Position numbers and translations under genes: made by a program. Of a DNA stretch of 64,000 bases, positions 50,938 through 62,230 are shown piece after piece. A model generated the notes under the pieces. It saw only the letters and a list, made by a program, of their open reading frames with translations. It searched no databases and was not told the DNA's origin. Within the stretch, counting starts at the first letter, position 1; every line of letters starts with the position of its first letter. This DNA is from Ryuthela nishihirai. Taxonomy: Eukaryota; Arthropoda; Arachnida; Araneae; Heptathelidae. The stretch is from assembly GCA_038380435.1 (NCBI GenBank), contig JAWZYU010000009.1, forward strand, positions 60,541,901 to 60,605,900. Reading direction: 5' to 3'.

Positions 50938-52113
50938 CACCGAAGAGCCAAACCATTATGAATACCTGCCTAATATGATGTTGGTTCTCCACATGCTGCC
51001 AAAACAGCACTTACTCGGCAGGGCATGGACTCTACAAGATTTCTAAAAGTGTCTTGTGGAATCTGGTACCAACACGTTATCAGAAAATCCTTTAACTCTT
51101 GTAAGTTACGTAGTTGAGCCACCGCAGACCGGATATGCTGTTCCAACACAAATCACAGATGCTCGATTGGATTGATCTGGGGAATTTGGAGGTTAGAGCA
51201 ATACCTGGAAGTCTTTCTCATGTTCCACGAACCATTCTCGAACAATCCGGGCAGTGTGGCATGGCGCATTATCCTGTTGAAAGAAGGCACTACTACAGGA
51301 ATATACTGTTGCCATGAAAGGATGTACCTGGTCTGCAATGATGTTTAGGCAGGGGGTAGACGTAATAGTTTCCTGTATATGAATGACTGGACCTAGGATT
51401 TTCCAGTAGAACATTGCCCAAAGCATTACACTTTCTCACTGGCTTGTTTCTTCCCACTTAGCATACTGGTGCCAAAATTTTCCCAGGTAAACGATGGACA
51501 CATACCTGGCAGTCCACATGGTGCAACAGGAAACGAGATTTATCGGACCAGAGGACCTTTTCCCAATCATTCAAGGTCCAGTTTTGATGCTCGCATGCTC
51601 ATTGTAGGCGCTTTCGATGGTGAACCGAGTTTAGCATGGGCACTTGGCGCAGCCTGCGGCTACGCAGCCCCATTTTCATCAGGGTTCGATGTACTGTGTG
51701 TTGTGACACCTTACTCCCGTCACCAGCATTCAAATTAGGGGAGAATTGCTCCACAGTATCCCCTCTGTTGGCTCGTACCATACGGGATAGCCTTCGCTTG
51801 CCTCTACCACCAATGAGCAGTGGTTAGGCACTTTCTGAAGGCACTAACAGTGACTGACCGTGAGCACTCCACAAGCATTACCGTCTCGAAAATGCTATGA
51901 CCCAGTCGTCTGGCCATTACAATTTGGCCTTTGTCAAACTCACTCAATTCTACTGCCTTTCCCATCGGAAGAACATTAATAACACCGATTAACAGAGCTC
52001 AGCATTGGGTATTATTTATACCATTTCATGACCTTCACACGCGCCGTCATTTACCTGCAGTTGCTTCGATTTCCATAAAGACGTGTTGGTCATAATGTTT
52101 TGGCTTTTCGGTG
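50938..52113 (-). mobile_element. Tc1-like element, full length (1176 bp), dead
   Basis: The plus-strand left end CACCGAAGAGCCAAACCATTATG and right end CATAATGTTTTGGCTTTTCGGTG are inverted repeats with TA duplications at 50936-50937 and 52114-52115. The ends match the elements at 13115-13999 and 56260-57109. Confidence 0.93.
50970..51965 (-). pseudogene. Tc1-like transposase, full-length pseudogene
   Basis: The minus strand starts ATG at 51965 ('MGKAVELSEFDKGQIVMARR'), continues through 'LPRMVRANRGDTVEQ'-type second HTH (about 51780-51735) and 'VSQHTVHRTLMKMGLRSRRL' (about 51715-51655), then 'HIQETITSTPCLNIIADQVH' (51380 on), 'FFQQDNAPCHTARIVREWFV' (about 51285-51225, the second catalytic Asp) and 'INPIEHL' (the third acidic residue, about 51160). 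The stop is TAG at 50970-50972. 996 bp matches the usual ~330-340 residues. Frameshifts and stops interrupt at least four places. It serves as the reference for the deleted copies in the window. Confidence 0.88.
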
Positions 52114-52119
52114 TATATC

Positions 52120-52590
52120 AATAACAATGAATAGACCTCAAATATTTAATCAAAATTAGAATTGCCATGTTTCGTTTTTTTCCCATCAACATAAATATAT
52201 GTTACGTACTCTTCTTGTAAGGGTTGTTCACCATTCGTCTTCCAGCTGTGACGTAAAAACACTTAAGCAATGACCATCAAGGAACCCTCCCTCGAGGAGT
52301 GGTAGCACCCTATTTTCATTCGTCTTGAGTATTAACTACACTTATATCATATCTACTAATAGGCTAACTCTGCAACTGTGCAACGCAGTTCGTTTGCCAG
52401 ATAGTCAACGAAAACTTTGATCATAGATCATAAGAGTGACAGAATGAAGTGCCGGGCTACTTAGCGAGCCCTTATCTTCTTCAACGGAGTTGTGCCAATG
52501 GCACTGATAAAATAACAGAAATAAACCAGTTAAAACTGGAGCTCGAAGGTTAGTAGTCAATGAAAACTGCAAGTTAAAATATATTTTATA
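52120..52590. other. Unassigned stretch
   Basis: No gene or repeat boundary supported. Confidence 0.35.
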
Positions 52591-52599
52591 AGATTATGA

Positions 52600-53080
52600 G
52601 AAGGTTAATTTTCATTAATGGCAACCTCACCGTCACAATAAAAAATTGTTCGTTACCTTCTAATCGTTCTGTTTTTATAATGTTTTGCACAACATTTGAA
52701 ATTTTAAAGTCACAGTACTGATGATTCTTGAACTTTAAGCACATCGAAAGATCCAAAGAGTGAATTATAATTATGCATTCGAAGGTGTTTTGTGAAATAT
52801 TTCGTGGAATAGTTGCATCAATTGACTATAAGCAGAAATTTGTAACTGAAAAATGTATTTCGCAGAAGATTAATTTTTCAATGAATGGTAATTTCACTGC
52901 GCCGTCACAATAAAACGTTCGTGCGTTAGAATCTAATGGTTCTAATTTGGTGAATTTAATAATGTGCTGTGAAATATTTTCTGGGATAACTGCATTTTTA
53001 AATAAATTGCTTTATATTAATCTGTAAGCTCCATTTCCTGTGATGTATGGAAGGTTAACTTTTGATAATATTTCGTCCAA
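52600..53080 (+). repeat. Degenerate tandem duplication, ~265-bp period
   Basis: GGTTAATTTTCATTAATGG--- with CCGTCACAATAAAAAATTGT (52605-52655) recurs as TTAATTTTTCAATGAATGG with CCGTCACAATAAAACGTTCG (52868-52925). GTGAAATATTTC-TGG occurs at about 52791 and 52971. Partially diverged; no coding. Confidence 0.65.
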
Positions 53081-53084
53081 CATT

Positions 53085-53290
53085 TGTAAGAAGCGTGCCA
53101 AAAACGGGGGTACTAGTGGGGTGGAATCCGTTTAGAGGGTTTGGCGGCCTCGGCCGCAAGGCGGAGCCCCTGGTAAGGATATAAAAATGTAAATTTTCTG
53201 TCATATTGATATTCGAAATTTTGGCGAAACTGGTAAAAAACTCGTCATAAATTGGAAACACATAATGTTATTCCTTTCTTCACCGCCCCC
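53085..53290. other. Short unassigned stretch with a GC-rich island
   Basis: GGTTTGGCGGCCTCGGCCGC and AAGGCGGAGCCCC at 53137-53170 are unusually GC-rich for the window. Possibly the end of a small element. Confidence 0.3.
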
Positions 53291-53297
53291 GCTACTA

Positions 53298-53677
53298 GGG
53301 CTTGGATGGCTCAGTCGTTAGCGCGCCAGGCTCGTAATGTACAGTTCCCAGGTTCGAGTCGCAGCTGAGTCAGCGTTGAGATTTATCTCCGCAAAACTCC
53401 CCGCCTTGCCCACTGTCAATAGGGGTAACCAATGGGCTTGGAAACGCCGCCGTCCATCGGATGGGACGTAAAGCCGTGACTCTTGTGCAGGGGAGCCATA
53501 CCCTGTGCACGTTATAGAACACGCTGGATGGCCTTGACAAGATACTATCATCTGTCTCCCAACAGCTGTTCCAAAGGGTCCCCTCCCCTAACCTTCTCTG
53601 AGACTTCCTTTTGACCTGCCCATTTAGCCCATGGTGTGCAAAAAAGTGCCGCTCAGATGTAAAACAACACCCCCCCT
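53298..53677 (+). repeat. SINE family 1, best full-length copy (reference)
   Basis: The tRNA-like head GGGCTTGGATGGCTCAGTCG (A box TGGCTCAGTCGTTAG), then GCCAGGCTCGTAATGTACAG and B box GGTTCGAGTCG, is followed by a unique body (GGGCTTGGAAACGCC, GCCATACCCTGTGCACG, GCTGGATGGCCTTGAC, CCAACAGCTGTTCC, TTCTCTGAGACTT, GCCCATGGTGTGC) and a GTAAAACAACACC tail. About 380 bp. The head would be an internal pol III promoter. The triplet in the anticodon-loop position is CGT, which points to a Thr-type tRNA origin, though divergence makes this tentative. About 15 pieces of the family lie in the window. Confidence 0.92.
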
Positions 53678-53679
53678 AC

Positions 53680-54478
53680 CCTCCACATACATTATGCCGT
53701 TATCCGTAAGATGAGACGTGGATAACACATTTCTGAACAACGTTAAAAAAATAAATGTGGAATATTAACTACGTTGTGTTAATAAAAATGTAAAGTTTTT
53801 TTCCACGTTTTGGAAGAATTCTTTATGGTTGAATATGGCCTCATCGGTAAAAGCAGAGGAAATTTTGCATAATTACTGTGTTCTCGAGCATTAATAAATA
53901 ATGATGCCTGGGCATCTTTTAACAGTCACCAACAGCTTGTTGCTGGTACGTAACGTATAAAATTAATTGACTTTAGTCTTTACATAAGTTGAATTTTCGT
54001 CAGTTTGCCAAATAGTGTTCCTCGTTGAATTTTATATTATTAATTCTTTAGTGGATATTTATTTGAATTACAATATGGTAAATTTAAAGCAATATAGTAA
54101 TCATGCAAAATCGCGATACTTCGACATCACATTCCTATCTTTTTGTGCAAAAGTGCTAAAAACAATTGATTCATAGTTGATACCCAAATATACAACATAT
54201 GTCCATTTCAGATAACTTCAAACAAAAAATTACCTTTTCTAATAAAACACTTGCGAGGTTTAGTCCAAAACAATAATTTTAATCTCTGCTTTAAAATTAT
54301 TGTGCACTAATATCAGAAATATTTTAGCATATGATATTTGGCATATGAAAGGGGGAAACTAGAACAAAATTTTATTCATTGATATCGTGTAAAATATTTT
54401 ACTTTAAAATTTTGCTTATAAAGCAGTACCAGCTACAGACTAAAATTTTGTTGGGTCACTTTTTTCTATCGGAGGGGG
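53680..54478. other. Unassigned AT-rich region
   Basis: No gene or repeat end supported. Confidence 0.35.
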
Positions 54479-54481
54479 ATA

Positions 54482-54690
54482 CAGTCGCTCAAAAATATCC
54501 GAACACTATGATTGATTACAGAATTCAGAAAAAATATCTGGCAACGATTTTTTTTAGAAATCATTGATCTGACAACCTTCGTGTATTATACACGAAGATT
54601 GCCAGATCACTAACTTCTAAAAAAATCATTGCCAGATATTTTTCTGAATTCTGTAATCAACCATAGTGTTCGGATATTTTTGATCGACAG
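54482..54690. mobile_element. Palindromic MITE, full length (209 bp), TA TSD
   Basis: Left CAGTCGCTCAAAAATATCCG and right CGGATATTTTTGATCGACAG, flanked by TA (54480-54481, 54691-54692). The arms are about 104 bp each, nearly perfect complements meeting at a CGTGTATTATACACG centre. TA TSD and CAGT-type ends suggest mobilisation by a Tc1/mariner/pogo transposase. A truncated sibling is at 13703-13832. Confidence 0.93.
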
Positions 54691-54694
54691 TACC

Positions 54695-55070
54695 TGGTGT
54701 CGAATTGATTTATTAGCTACTCTCAAAACGCATTATTTAGCGAATATGTTCGAAAAAAAAATCTCGTAAAAAAAGCTTTTTTTCCTTTCTACATGAATTT
54801 AGTATTTTGTCCCTACCCTGTAATAATTAGCCATATATATTCTTTTTTCGTTCTAGAGTATTTTAAAAAAACTATTCCCAAAAGAATGTTTAATATGTAA
54901 GATTTGTTTCTTTTTTATTACGTTTCGTTACAAATTTATGTTTATTATTTTAAATTGAATTACTCGTAGCAAATTATCGATTTAGCAATTGCCAGTTTTT
55001 GGTGAAAATGATATTATGTTGATTTAGATATGACAAATAATGAATAATAAATTGATATTCCTTTATTATG
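54695..55070. other. Unassigned AT-rich stretch
   Basis: No gene supported. Confidence 0.35.
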
Positions 55071-55076
55071 TTTATT

Positions 55077-55826
55077 AGTTTTAATAATTATAGACCAATC
55101 ACTCTATTGCCAATATTTGATAATATAATGGACAAATACGTTGAACATCGCCTGCAAACTTTTTGAATAAAATAAATTTTCTGTCAAGCCAGCAATTTGG
55201 TTTCGTAAAGGTATCGGAACATAAAGCCTTTTGGAAGATTTTATAAATAATATAAATGATATTTGCTTGGTATTAATATTGAACATTTATGAACGATATA
55301 AAAGCTACTTATTACATAGAGAAATAGTTATGAAAAAAATGATAATTATAGTGATAAACTTGAGATCAATTTTGGAGTTCCACAAAGATCTATACTCGGC
55401 CACATGCTATTTCAAATATACATAAATGATTTGGTTAATATTAATTTCAGTAGTAAATTATATATATGTATGCTAATGATACAGTGCTAGTCAATTTTCA
55501 CTCAGATTAAGAATATGCTGTTTGCAATTTACAAAATAATTTTAATAAAGCAGTTATATGGTTTGCTCATAACAAACTGAATGTAAACAAAGAAAAACTA
55601 AATTCATGTGCATTGGTTTTCAACATCCTACACTTAATAGAAGTATTACTAAACATTGAATCTGTTGTTCTATGTTGGATGATTTATTACCTGATATATC
55701 CAAATGTCCGAAATAGGAGAAGTAAACGAAATAATTTACCTAGGCTTGAAAATGAATTCGAAAATCAAATGGAAGAAACATATTGAATGGATGTCTTAAA
55801 GACTACGATTTGTAGCATTTAAAACT
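55077..55826 (+). pseudogene. LINE reverse transcriptase, 5' part, interrupted by A/B repeat
   Basis: 'FNNYRPITLLPIFDNIMDKY' (about 55077-55140) is the first RT motif pair. 'FGVPQRSILGHMLFQIYIND' (about 55370-55430) is motif B. 'LYMYANDTVLVNFHSD' read across a frameshift (about 55455-55510) is the YADD box with the first Asp changed to Asn. 'WFAHNKLNVNKEK' and 'ITYLGLKMNSKIKWKKHI' (about 55725-55790) lead into the thumb. Motif A is deleted or scrambled (55200-55330). It ends at 55826 at the A/B insertion and resumes at 58125. Confidence 0.8.
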
Positions 55827-58124
55827 AGAAAAACCCATATCGCCTCTGGCGCAAATGAGAATCTCGTTTTCAAAGAGAATGAAGTTTCTCCTTTACCTAT
55901 TGTTTCATTCTTTAAAAGTTTTAATTTGAGCCAGTGAATGATGGGGAAATTGCAAATGGCATTTTTATCAGTAATTATACAATATAAAAGGATTCGTCCT
56001 TTAATTGTTAAATTAAAAAAGTAGCATTTTCGACACCTCTCTCAGAAAAGTGGATAGATCATTACTATCAGTGTAATATCTCTTAAGATCTACCACTTAG
56101 TTTTTAAATTGATATTATATACATGTTTTTTTTTAACTTGATAACAGCATGGGATAGCAGGAAGCCCAATGTTGAATAGTTTCTAATCTCCCCATTACAT
56201 TTTATCTATCTGTCGTTAACAGCTGTGCCATTTCGCATTTAGTGATTTGTAAAGGTATACGTCGAAGAGACAAAATCACCACCAAATCCAAATATCACGT
56301 GCTGCCAAAATAGATCTTCCTGGTGAGGCATGGATGCTACAAGATTCTAAAGGTGTCTTGTGGTATCTTAGACTAATACGTTACCAGCTGATCCTTTAAC
56401 TATTGCATGTAATTGAGCCACCACAAATCGGATATGCTGTTTCAACACAAACCACACATGCTCGATTGGATTGATGTCTGGTGAATTTGAAGGCCAAGGC
56501 AATACCTGGAACTCTTCTCATGTTCCTTAAAACATTCTAGAACAATCCGAGCAGTGTGGCATGGCACATTATCCTGCTGAAAGAAGACACTACTAGGGGG
56601 ATATTGCTATGAAATGATGTACCTGGTCTGCAATGATGTTTAGGTATGTGGTAGATGCCATAGTTTCCTGACATGAATGACTGGACTCATGGTTTCCTAG
56701 CAGAACATTGCCCAAAGAATTACACTTCCACCACCAGTTTGTTTTTGTTCCACGATACATCCTGGTGCCAACAATTCCCTAGGTAAACGATGCATACGTA
56801 CCCAGCTGTCCACATGGTGCAACAGGAAACGAGATTCATCGAACGAGATGACCTACTTCCAATCATTCAAGTCCAATTTTGATGTTCGCAAGCCTATTGT
56901 AGATGCTTGGCCATTACAATTTGACCTTTGCCTACTCACGTAAGTCCGCAGCCTTTCCCATCTGAAGAACAGGAGTAACACTGATTAATAGTGCTCAGTA
57001 TCAGGTGTCATTTATACCATTTCATGACTTTCACACGCGCCATCATTTACCTGCAGTTGCTTCTATTTGCATAAATACGCGCTGGTCATAAAGTTTTGGC
57101 TCTTCGGTGTATATATATATATATTGAAACAACTAAGCATTTGGAAAACGCTAATTATGATATTTAGTACCAATCAAACTAAAAGGAGTTTTCTAATTAT
57201 CATTTTAATTGTTTTCAATGGAAACGTCTTGACGTTCACATTCACCAACAAAATTTCATATTTCTGTCCTTAATACATCGTTGCAATATTCGTTTGAAAT
57301 TTTGAGATTTCCAATCTTTTTCACAGTTAGAGGGCGTAATTATACTGTTCAAAAAGTTTCGAAAGTGTGAATCAATATTTTATCAATTCCTATCTAACCC
57401 TAAAATGATTTTTTCATTTATCTCTAAATACAAACAATTATCTGCTAAGACAAAAAAATCTTGTTTTTCCACCCACCCTTGCTCTAAGAGGTCAAATTCA
57501 TTGTTGCCAATTGACCACTCAATTTAAAATTTTCAGTTTAAATACGTTGTTTGCAATATGTGTTTGAAATTTTGCAGTTTGCAAATAATTCCACCGTTAG
57601 AAGGCACAATTAAAGTTTTCGGAAGATTTAAAAAAAGTGTGAGTTATAATATGTTATCAATTCCTATCTAACCCGAAAAACAATATTTCACTTATTTGCA
57701 AAAAACAAACAATTATCTGCTGAAACTAAAAAGGTGTGTGTTCCCACCCCCTCTGGGTCTAAGAGTTCATAATTTTATGACTAGCCTCGGGCGCTGTATT
57801 TAGAGTTAAGATTTCATAACTATTTCTGATAAACTTCTGTTAACATCATGTGTAACTCATTGTTAGCAATGGAAACGTCGTGACTTTCACATTCCACCAC
57901 CAAAATTTCAAATTTCTACCACAAATGCAACGTTTGCAACATTCGTTTGAAATTTTGGAATTTTCAAATTTTTCCTCGCGAGAGGGTATATTTAAGCTTT
58001 AGAGAGATTCGGAAAGTAAATATCGTAATATTTCATCAATACCTGTCCAACACAAAAAGAAGTTTTAATTTATCTTTGTAAACAAAAAGGTTCGATGTCT
58101 AGATACAGACAGACAGACGACAAA
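55827..58124 (+). repeat. A/B composite repeat, copy 2, containing a Tc1-like element
   Basis: Part A runs 55827-56259 (start ACTAGAAAAACCCATATCGC), is interrupted by the Tc1-like element 56260-57109, and resumes as far as about 57200. Three B monomers follow (57205-57500, 57505-57770, 57855-58110), ending GACAGACAGACGACAAAGCAAAA. Net length is about 1.45 kb, similar to copy 1. It splits a LINE ORF2 cleanly: motifs before 55826 and after 58125 belong to the same protein. Confidence 0.82.
56260..57109 (-). mobile_element. Tc1-like element, internally deleted (850 bp)
   Basis: The ends CGTCGAAGAGACAAAATCAC and GGTCATAAAGTTTTGGCTCTTCGGTG match the 50938-52113 element. TA dinucleotides lie at 56258-56259 and 57110-57111. 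About 330 bp is missing, mostly HTH and first catalytic region: the join is near 56905, where GCCTATTGTAGATGCTTGGCC runs straight into N-terminal sequence. The minus-strand transposase remnant begins ATG near 56961 and is full of stops. The A/B copy at 27.9-29.4 kb preserves the empty site (GTAAAGATACATATATTAAC). Confidence 0.88.
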
Positions 58125-58655
58125 GCAAAACAATTATATCGTTTTCTTTATAAACGAAATATTAAAGAAACTCAACTAGTTTGTTCATACACATTTAACT
58201 ATTTTAGTATATAAAACACTTTTTTAATCTATAATTAGATATTGGAATAACAGTTTATGGGACACCCTATAAGACAGAATTAAATAAAATTAAAGAAATA
58301 CAAATTAGTCTACTAAAAGGATTGTGTAATTCAAAAGTTAAGAATTCCTTTACAGCAAAAGATAATATATTTAGTTTGTTCAATATTTTACCGATTGAAA
58401 GCTTATATGTGTTTGTTTGTGTTATCAATAACTTATTTAATAATACGTCTAAGCAAAATATGTCCCACAATAAGTTTACTAAAAAAAAGGCTAAGGGTTT
58501 TTTGAAACAACAAAAATTTTCTTATAATTACGGACGGAATTCTATTGAATATCAAATTCCCAATCTATTTAACTTGCTTCTTAGAGAAATTGCTAACTTA
58601 AGTAAAATTTGTGATGTTAAAGAAAAATTATTTCAGTGGTTGATGAAAAAGTGAT
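58125..58655 (+). pseudogene. LINE reverse transcriptase, 3' part (after A/B insertion)
   Basis: 'YRFLYKRNIKETQL' then, after stops, 'ITVYGTPYKTELNKIKEIQI' (about 58250-58310, the YG--VWG-type thumb block) and 'NIFSLFNILPIESLYVFVC' (about 58365-58420). The final open frame 58322-58654 ends 'EIANLSKICDVKEKLFQWLM', a typical LINE C-terminus. The 110-codon frame is intact. It continues the element from 55077-55826. Confidence 0.78.
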
Positions 58656-58659
58656 GTTT

Positions 58660-58810
58660 TTATTAGGAATCATTCATCATTTTATTGGTTTGATTTTTAT
58701 TTTTTTTTTCTCCATCATTTTATGCAATATAGATTATACAGTATCTGTCAAAACCATATATATTCCCCTGATAAACCTCAAAATAGAGAAAACAGCTTTC
58801 GTCAATCAGC
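58660..58810. other. LINE 3' flank / spacer
   Basis: AT-rich sequence between the LINE end and the gypsy-like remnant. A poly-T run lies at 58698-58710. Confidence 0.3.
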
Positions 58811-58839
58811 TACATAAATAAATTTTAGTCAAGGAATTT

Positions 58840-59010
58840 AGGATTAAATTTGAACCAATAAAAAAATTGGCGGAAAACAAAAGTAGTGATTTTAAAAGAA
58901 AACGGAATGAGAGTTTTTCTTCCAAAGCATGCTTTATCTGTAACCAGAAGGGGCATTTTCCCAGGAGTGTAGCAAGAACACGAAAGGGGCCAGAGTGTTT
59001 AATGAAACAC
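58840..59010 (+). pseudogene. Gag C-terminus with CCHC zinc knuckle
   Basis: The reading 'LAENKSSDFKRKRNESFSSK' leads into 'CFICNQKGHFPRSVARTR'. C--C---GH----C is the retroelement nucleic-acid-binding knuckle; the last Cys appears replaced (S-V in place of C-S or similar). The domain packages element RNA in virus-like particles. The reading frame then shifts before the protease. Confidence 0.72.
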
Positions 59011-59158
59011 TCACGAGTCTGAGCCCAAGGAGGGGAGCGGGGTCATTATTCCAAAGGTTAGGTACCTGTTTATTTATGACATTAGAATCAGAAGCAGGGT
59101 TAGAAGGCTGCAAGAAGCAAAAATGGAGGGGTCCCTGCTAAGACATAGAGCCTTTAAA

Positions 59159-59580
59159 GATGGTTCTCATTCAGTGTGAAGATAAAATGTTCACTGTTAT
59201 TGTGTATTCGGGGGCTCAAATTTCTATCGTAAAAGGTTCTTTGGTCCCAGAGAAATATAAGGAGTTGGAAGCAAATATTTTACTAGTTAATGCTTTCAGA
59301 GGCCAATTGGAGTCTCCATTAATCACTGTCCTTCTTAACGGGCTACTCATGGAAGTCAGGCAGGAGTATATGGAGGAAAGTGTGAAATTTTGCGTGCGAT
59401 GGTGGATGAATTGAGTGCTGATATATTAATCACTCCGAATTGTTTCGCCGCCCTAGAGAAGTTGGCTAAAAACGTTAAGGATAAGGTTAAATTTAAGGTA
59501 CATAACGACAAAAGGTGTAGCAATGATGCACATAGTGCAATTAAATTTAAGGTTAAACTGAGAAAATATTTCTCTAGATG
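59159..59580 (+). pseudogene. Retroelement aspartic protease remnant
   Basis: From about 59160: 'MVLIQCEDKMFTVIVYSGAQ' then 'ISIVKGSLVP'. The active-site triad of this family is D-S/T-G; here the Asp is Tyr ('VYSGA'), so catalysis would be lost. The later 'SADILITPNCFAALEKLAKN' (59390-59465, a different frame) is the typical flap-side/C-terminal part of gypsy proteases. The enzyme processes Gag-Pol. A one-base shift at about 59395 splits it in two open frames. Confidence 0.78.
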
Positions 59581-59689
59581 ATAAAGGTGAAATATTGTGT
59601 AATGTACCTGCTAAGGAGGAAGATGATAGTAAGATTATTAATATCAGAGAAAGAGGTTAAATGTGAGAAAGATGAGGATCTATAGATTT

Positions 59690-59999
59690 AGATACTGAGT
59701 TACTTAGTAGAGCTGGTGATTATTGTAACGTAATTAACAAGTATAATAAAATTAATTGTGAAGAGAGTGCAATTAATGTAGGAGCGAGTATAGTTTTAGA
59801 TTACAAAGATGATATTGGTTGTGAAAGCGATGATCACAGTAAAGCAGAAATGATAACTAAAAATCAGGAGACTGTGTTTGTAAAGGATAAGGATAGTTTT
59901 GCAACTGAAGTTGACTATCTAATAAGAGATCCAGGTAACTCCGAAGATAGTAATAATTATCAGATGAAAACTTTGTGTCAACCGGCAATTAAAGATTAG
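59690..59999 (+). pseudogene. Acidic post-protease segment, open but without Met start
   Basis: An uninterrupted frame of about 100 codons reads 'LDTELLSRAGDYCNVINKYN' near its start and 'DPGNSEDSNNYQMKTLCQ' near the stop at 59997-59999. Strongly acidic, no RT or integrase motif. Continuity with the protease (after repair of single-base shifts) suggests it is the Pol spacer of this element type. Function unknown. Confidence 0.45.
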
Positions 60000-61532
60000 A
60001 TGCAGTTTAATAAGGTGACCAATTCTGTGGTAAACAAGCATGGTCATGTAGTTAGAATAAATGATCCTGATGTAAAGTGTGATCTTCCAATAGAGAGGAA
60101 ATGTAATTTTGGAATTAGGAGTAAATTTCAGTGGGATAAAGTGTATGAATTGTAATGCTAAGATAAAGATTAATGTCTGTATTGAAAACGCGAGAGAAAT
60201 CAGTCAACTAATGCCAGATAAGAAGCAAATAGGTAATAGATATAATTCTGAGATAACGAATAGAGTACAGATATTACATAAAGATAAATCAGAGGAAGTT
60301 AGACATTTAATGAAAAGTGAGAATCTAACTGAGAACTTATGTAAGGTCGGAAATGTAAATATCCAGGAATTAAGTTTTAAATATCAGGATGACAGTGATA
60401 TGGAGGATTATGTAAATAGTAGTGATAAGAAGAAAAAGAGAGAAGATGGATGAGAGATCTTTAGATAGGCATGATCTTAAGGAAGTAGATTCTATAATTA
60501 ATGACATAAAGAAAGTTTTAAAAGTTCGGTTAAGTGCTGTCGAAAATATGAAAAAAAGAGAGGATAATATGTCTAAATGACTGAAGTAATGACGTTAAAA
60601 TTAGAGGAAGATTTAGCCGAGGTCCTGATCCAGCAGAAAAAGGTTCTGACTTTCATACAGTCATTGGAGAAAAATTTGTTAAAGGTATAAGAAAGCATTA
60701 ACTATTGATAAAGTCAATTAACTATTGATAAAGAATAGTCATTAACTATTGATAAGAATGTATTAATTGTAATCATAATTTGGTGTTAACAAGGACGAAG
60801 CAAAAGGATTTATTTTTGGAGTAAAGAACGGCATCTCGAAATCTGGCATCTGGAAATCTAGCATCTGAAAAAAATGTCTCATTAAAATACGGAAGCTCAA
60901 TAAAATGTAATGATAGGAGAAATGGAAGATGTATTAGGAAAATATCAGAAGGCACAAGAGATCCGGGAAAAAACAGGCGCTATTGGAAATTTAAAAAGAT
61001 TTGGAGAATTGCAAAATGCAAGATAAACCACGAGGAATAGCATATAATTGTTCTGGAAGTAACCGATTTACAGATGCCAATAAAACCCTAAAGCAGGATT
61101 TTGGATGCGTCATTGTCACCGGTACAGGGCACCAAGTGAATATCAAGGGTGAAAGACAGGCTTACAATGTTTCTAACCGATCGGAGCTGACTCTGTCCAA
61201 CAGCACGCTGTCGTTAAGCGAATTCCTGGAGTGTTGCTGATGAAACCGGATAGAGATGGTAACTCAATGGGGTGTGAAAATGAAAAGGGGTGGAATGCGA
61301 CCCACTGGTGGAAAGATGCCCTGTTCAAACAATGGTCGTAGAGTCTGTGAATACTCAAAGAAGTGAACTGAAGTCAATTACTTCTGAGTGACAGTGACGT
61401 TTGGTGCACTCCAGGTAAATTAACTGGACAGTCTTCGGGTGAGGACATTATTCACTGACAAGGTGGGTGTCATTAACATTAGAGTGACAAAAGATATGAG
61501 TTTTATAAGTCTGGTGATAACTAATGAAACTC
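60000..61532 (+). pseudogene. Charged, unrecognised remainder of the gypsy-like internal region
   Basis: Open frames 60109-60453 ('NCNAKIKINVCIEN') and 61001-61240 ('VIVTGTGHQVNIKGERQ') are plus-strand but lack recognisable RT, RNase H or integrase motifs. The region contains small tandem repeats (TTAACTATTGATAAAG at 60698-60752; TCTGGCATCTGGAAATCTAGCATC at about 60841-60868). It could be an env-position or decayed accessory ORF, or replacement sequence. I cannot assign it. Confidence 0.4.
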
Positions 61533-61533
61533 T

Positions 61534-62222
61534 TAGGGGGAGACATGTCATGTCGCTCTAATTTATTGATTTATTATTTATTATTATATTTTTATTGCTT
61601 TTTTGCTGTTGTAAACATATATCTGTATTAAGCGCATTTTTGGAAGTGGTAATGTGGGAATGTGACTTATGAGCTGTTGTTCGGGTCTGAGTTGGCTGAC
61701 TTGCGTATACTCATAGGACGGAAAGCACTTTTACGACTAACCTCGGGTGTGAGTATTAACGCAGGAGACAAACACAGCAGTAGCGAAGAACAGTCTGAGC
61801 ATCGCTATAAAACTAGAAGGACATTTAAACACACGTCAAGTGACATCACTCTTGCTCAAAAAACAAAACCCTTAAGAAGAGGGTTCATTGTGTGTGAACC
61901 AAGATACGGTTCTGTGTGAACCGGGTACACTTTTGTGTAAACTGAAGTATGGTTCTGTTTTCCATAGCAAAGCAGCAATGGCCCATGGAATAGAGGGCAT
62001 TCCCAACACGTAATTATATATAAATGTAAATATACTGTCATCCATATTCTACTCTCGTGCTTGAATTGTTGAACACATTTCTACACATCATTTGGCGCAG
62101 CAAATCTGAGGCATATGTCAATATGGGTGTAACAACTCGTGAACCTGTGATTTCATGTAAGTAAGGGTGAAGGTAATTAAGGGACTAGTTGATCTCCTCT
62201 GCTAAAGAGCGAAATTCATGTC
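61534..62222 (+). repeat. Polypurine-like tract and 3' LTR of the gypsy-like element
   Basis: TTAGGGGGAGACA (61533-61545) precedes TGTCATGTCGCTC at 61546, the same start as the solo LTR at 46951. Shared later blocks are CAAAGCAGCAA-GGCCCA, CATTCCCA-CACGTA, AACTCTCGTGC (or ACTCTCGTGC), ATTT--CGCAGCAA and TTCAT---ATCT-GCCCA. The LTR continues past the hAT MITE at 62760. Its end is uncertain. Confidence 0.78.
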
Positions 62223-62230
62223 ATCTAGCC

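Noticed and set aside
53298..53370. Possible functional tRNA gene
   Set aside because: The head of SINE family 1 has A and B boxes but mispaired stems and no acceptor-stem closure, and it continues into a conserved SINE body. No tRNA gene in the window passed this check.
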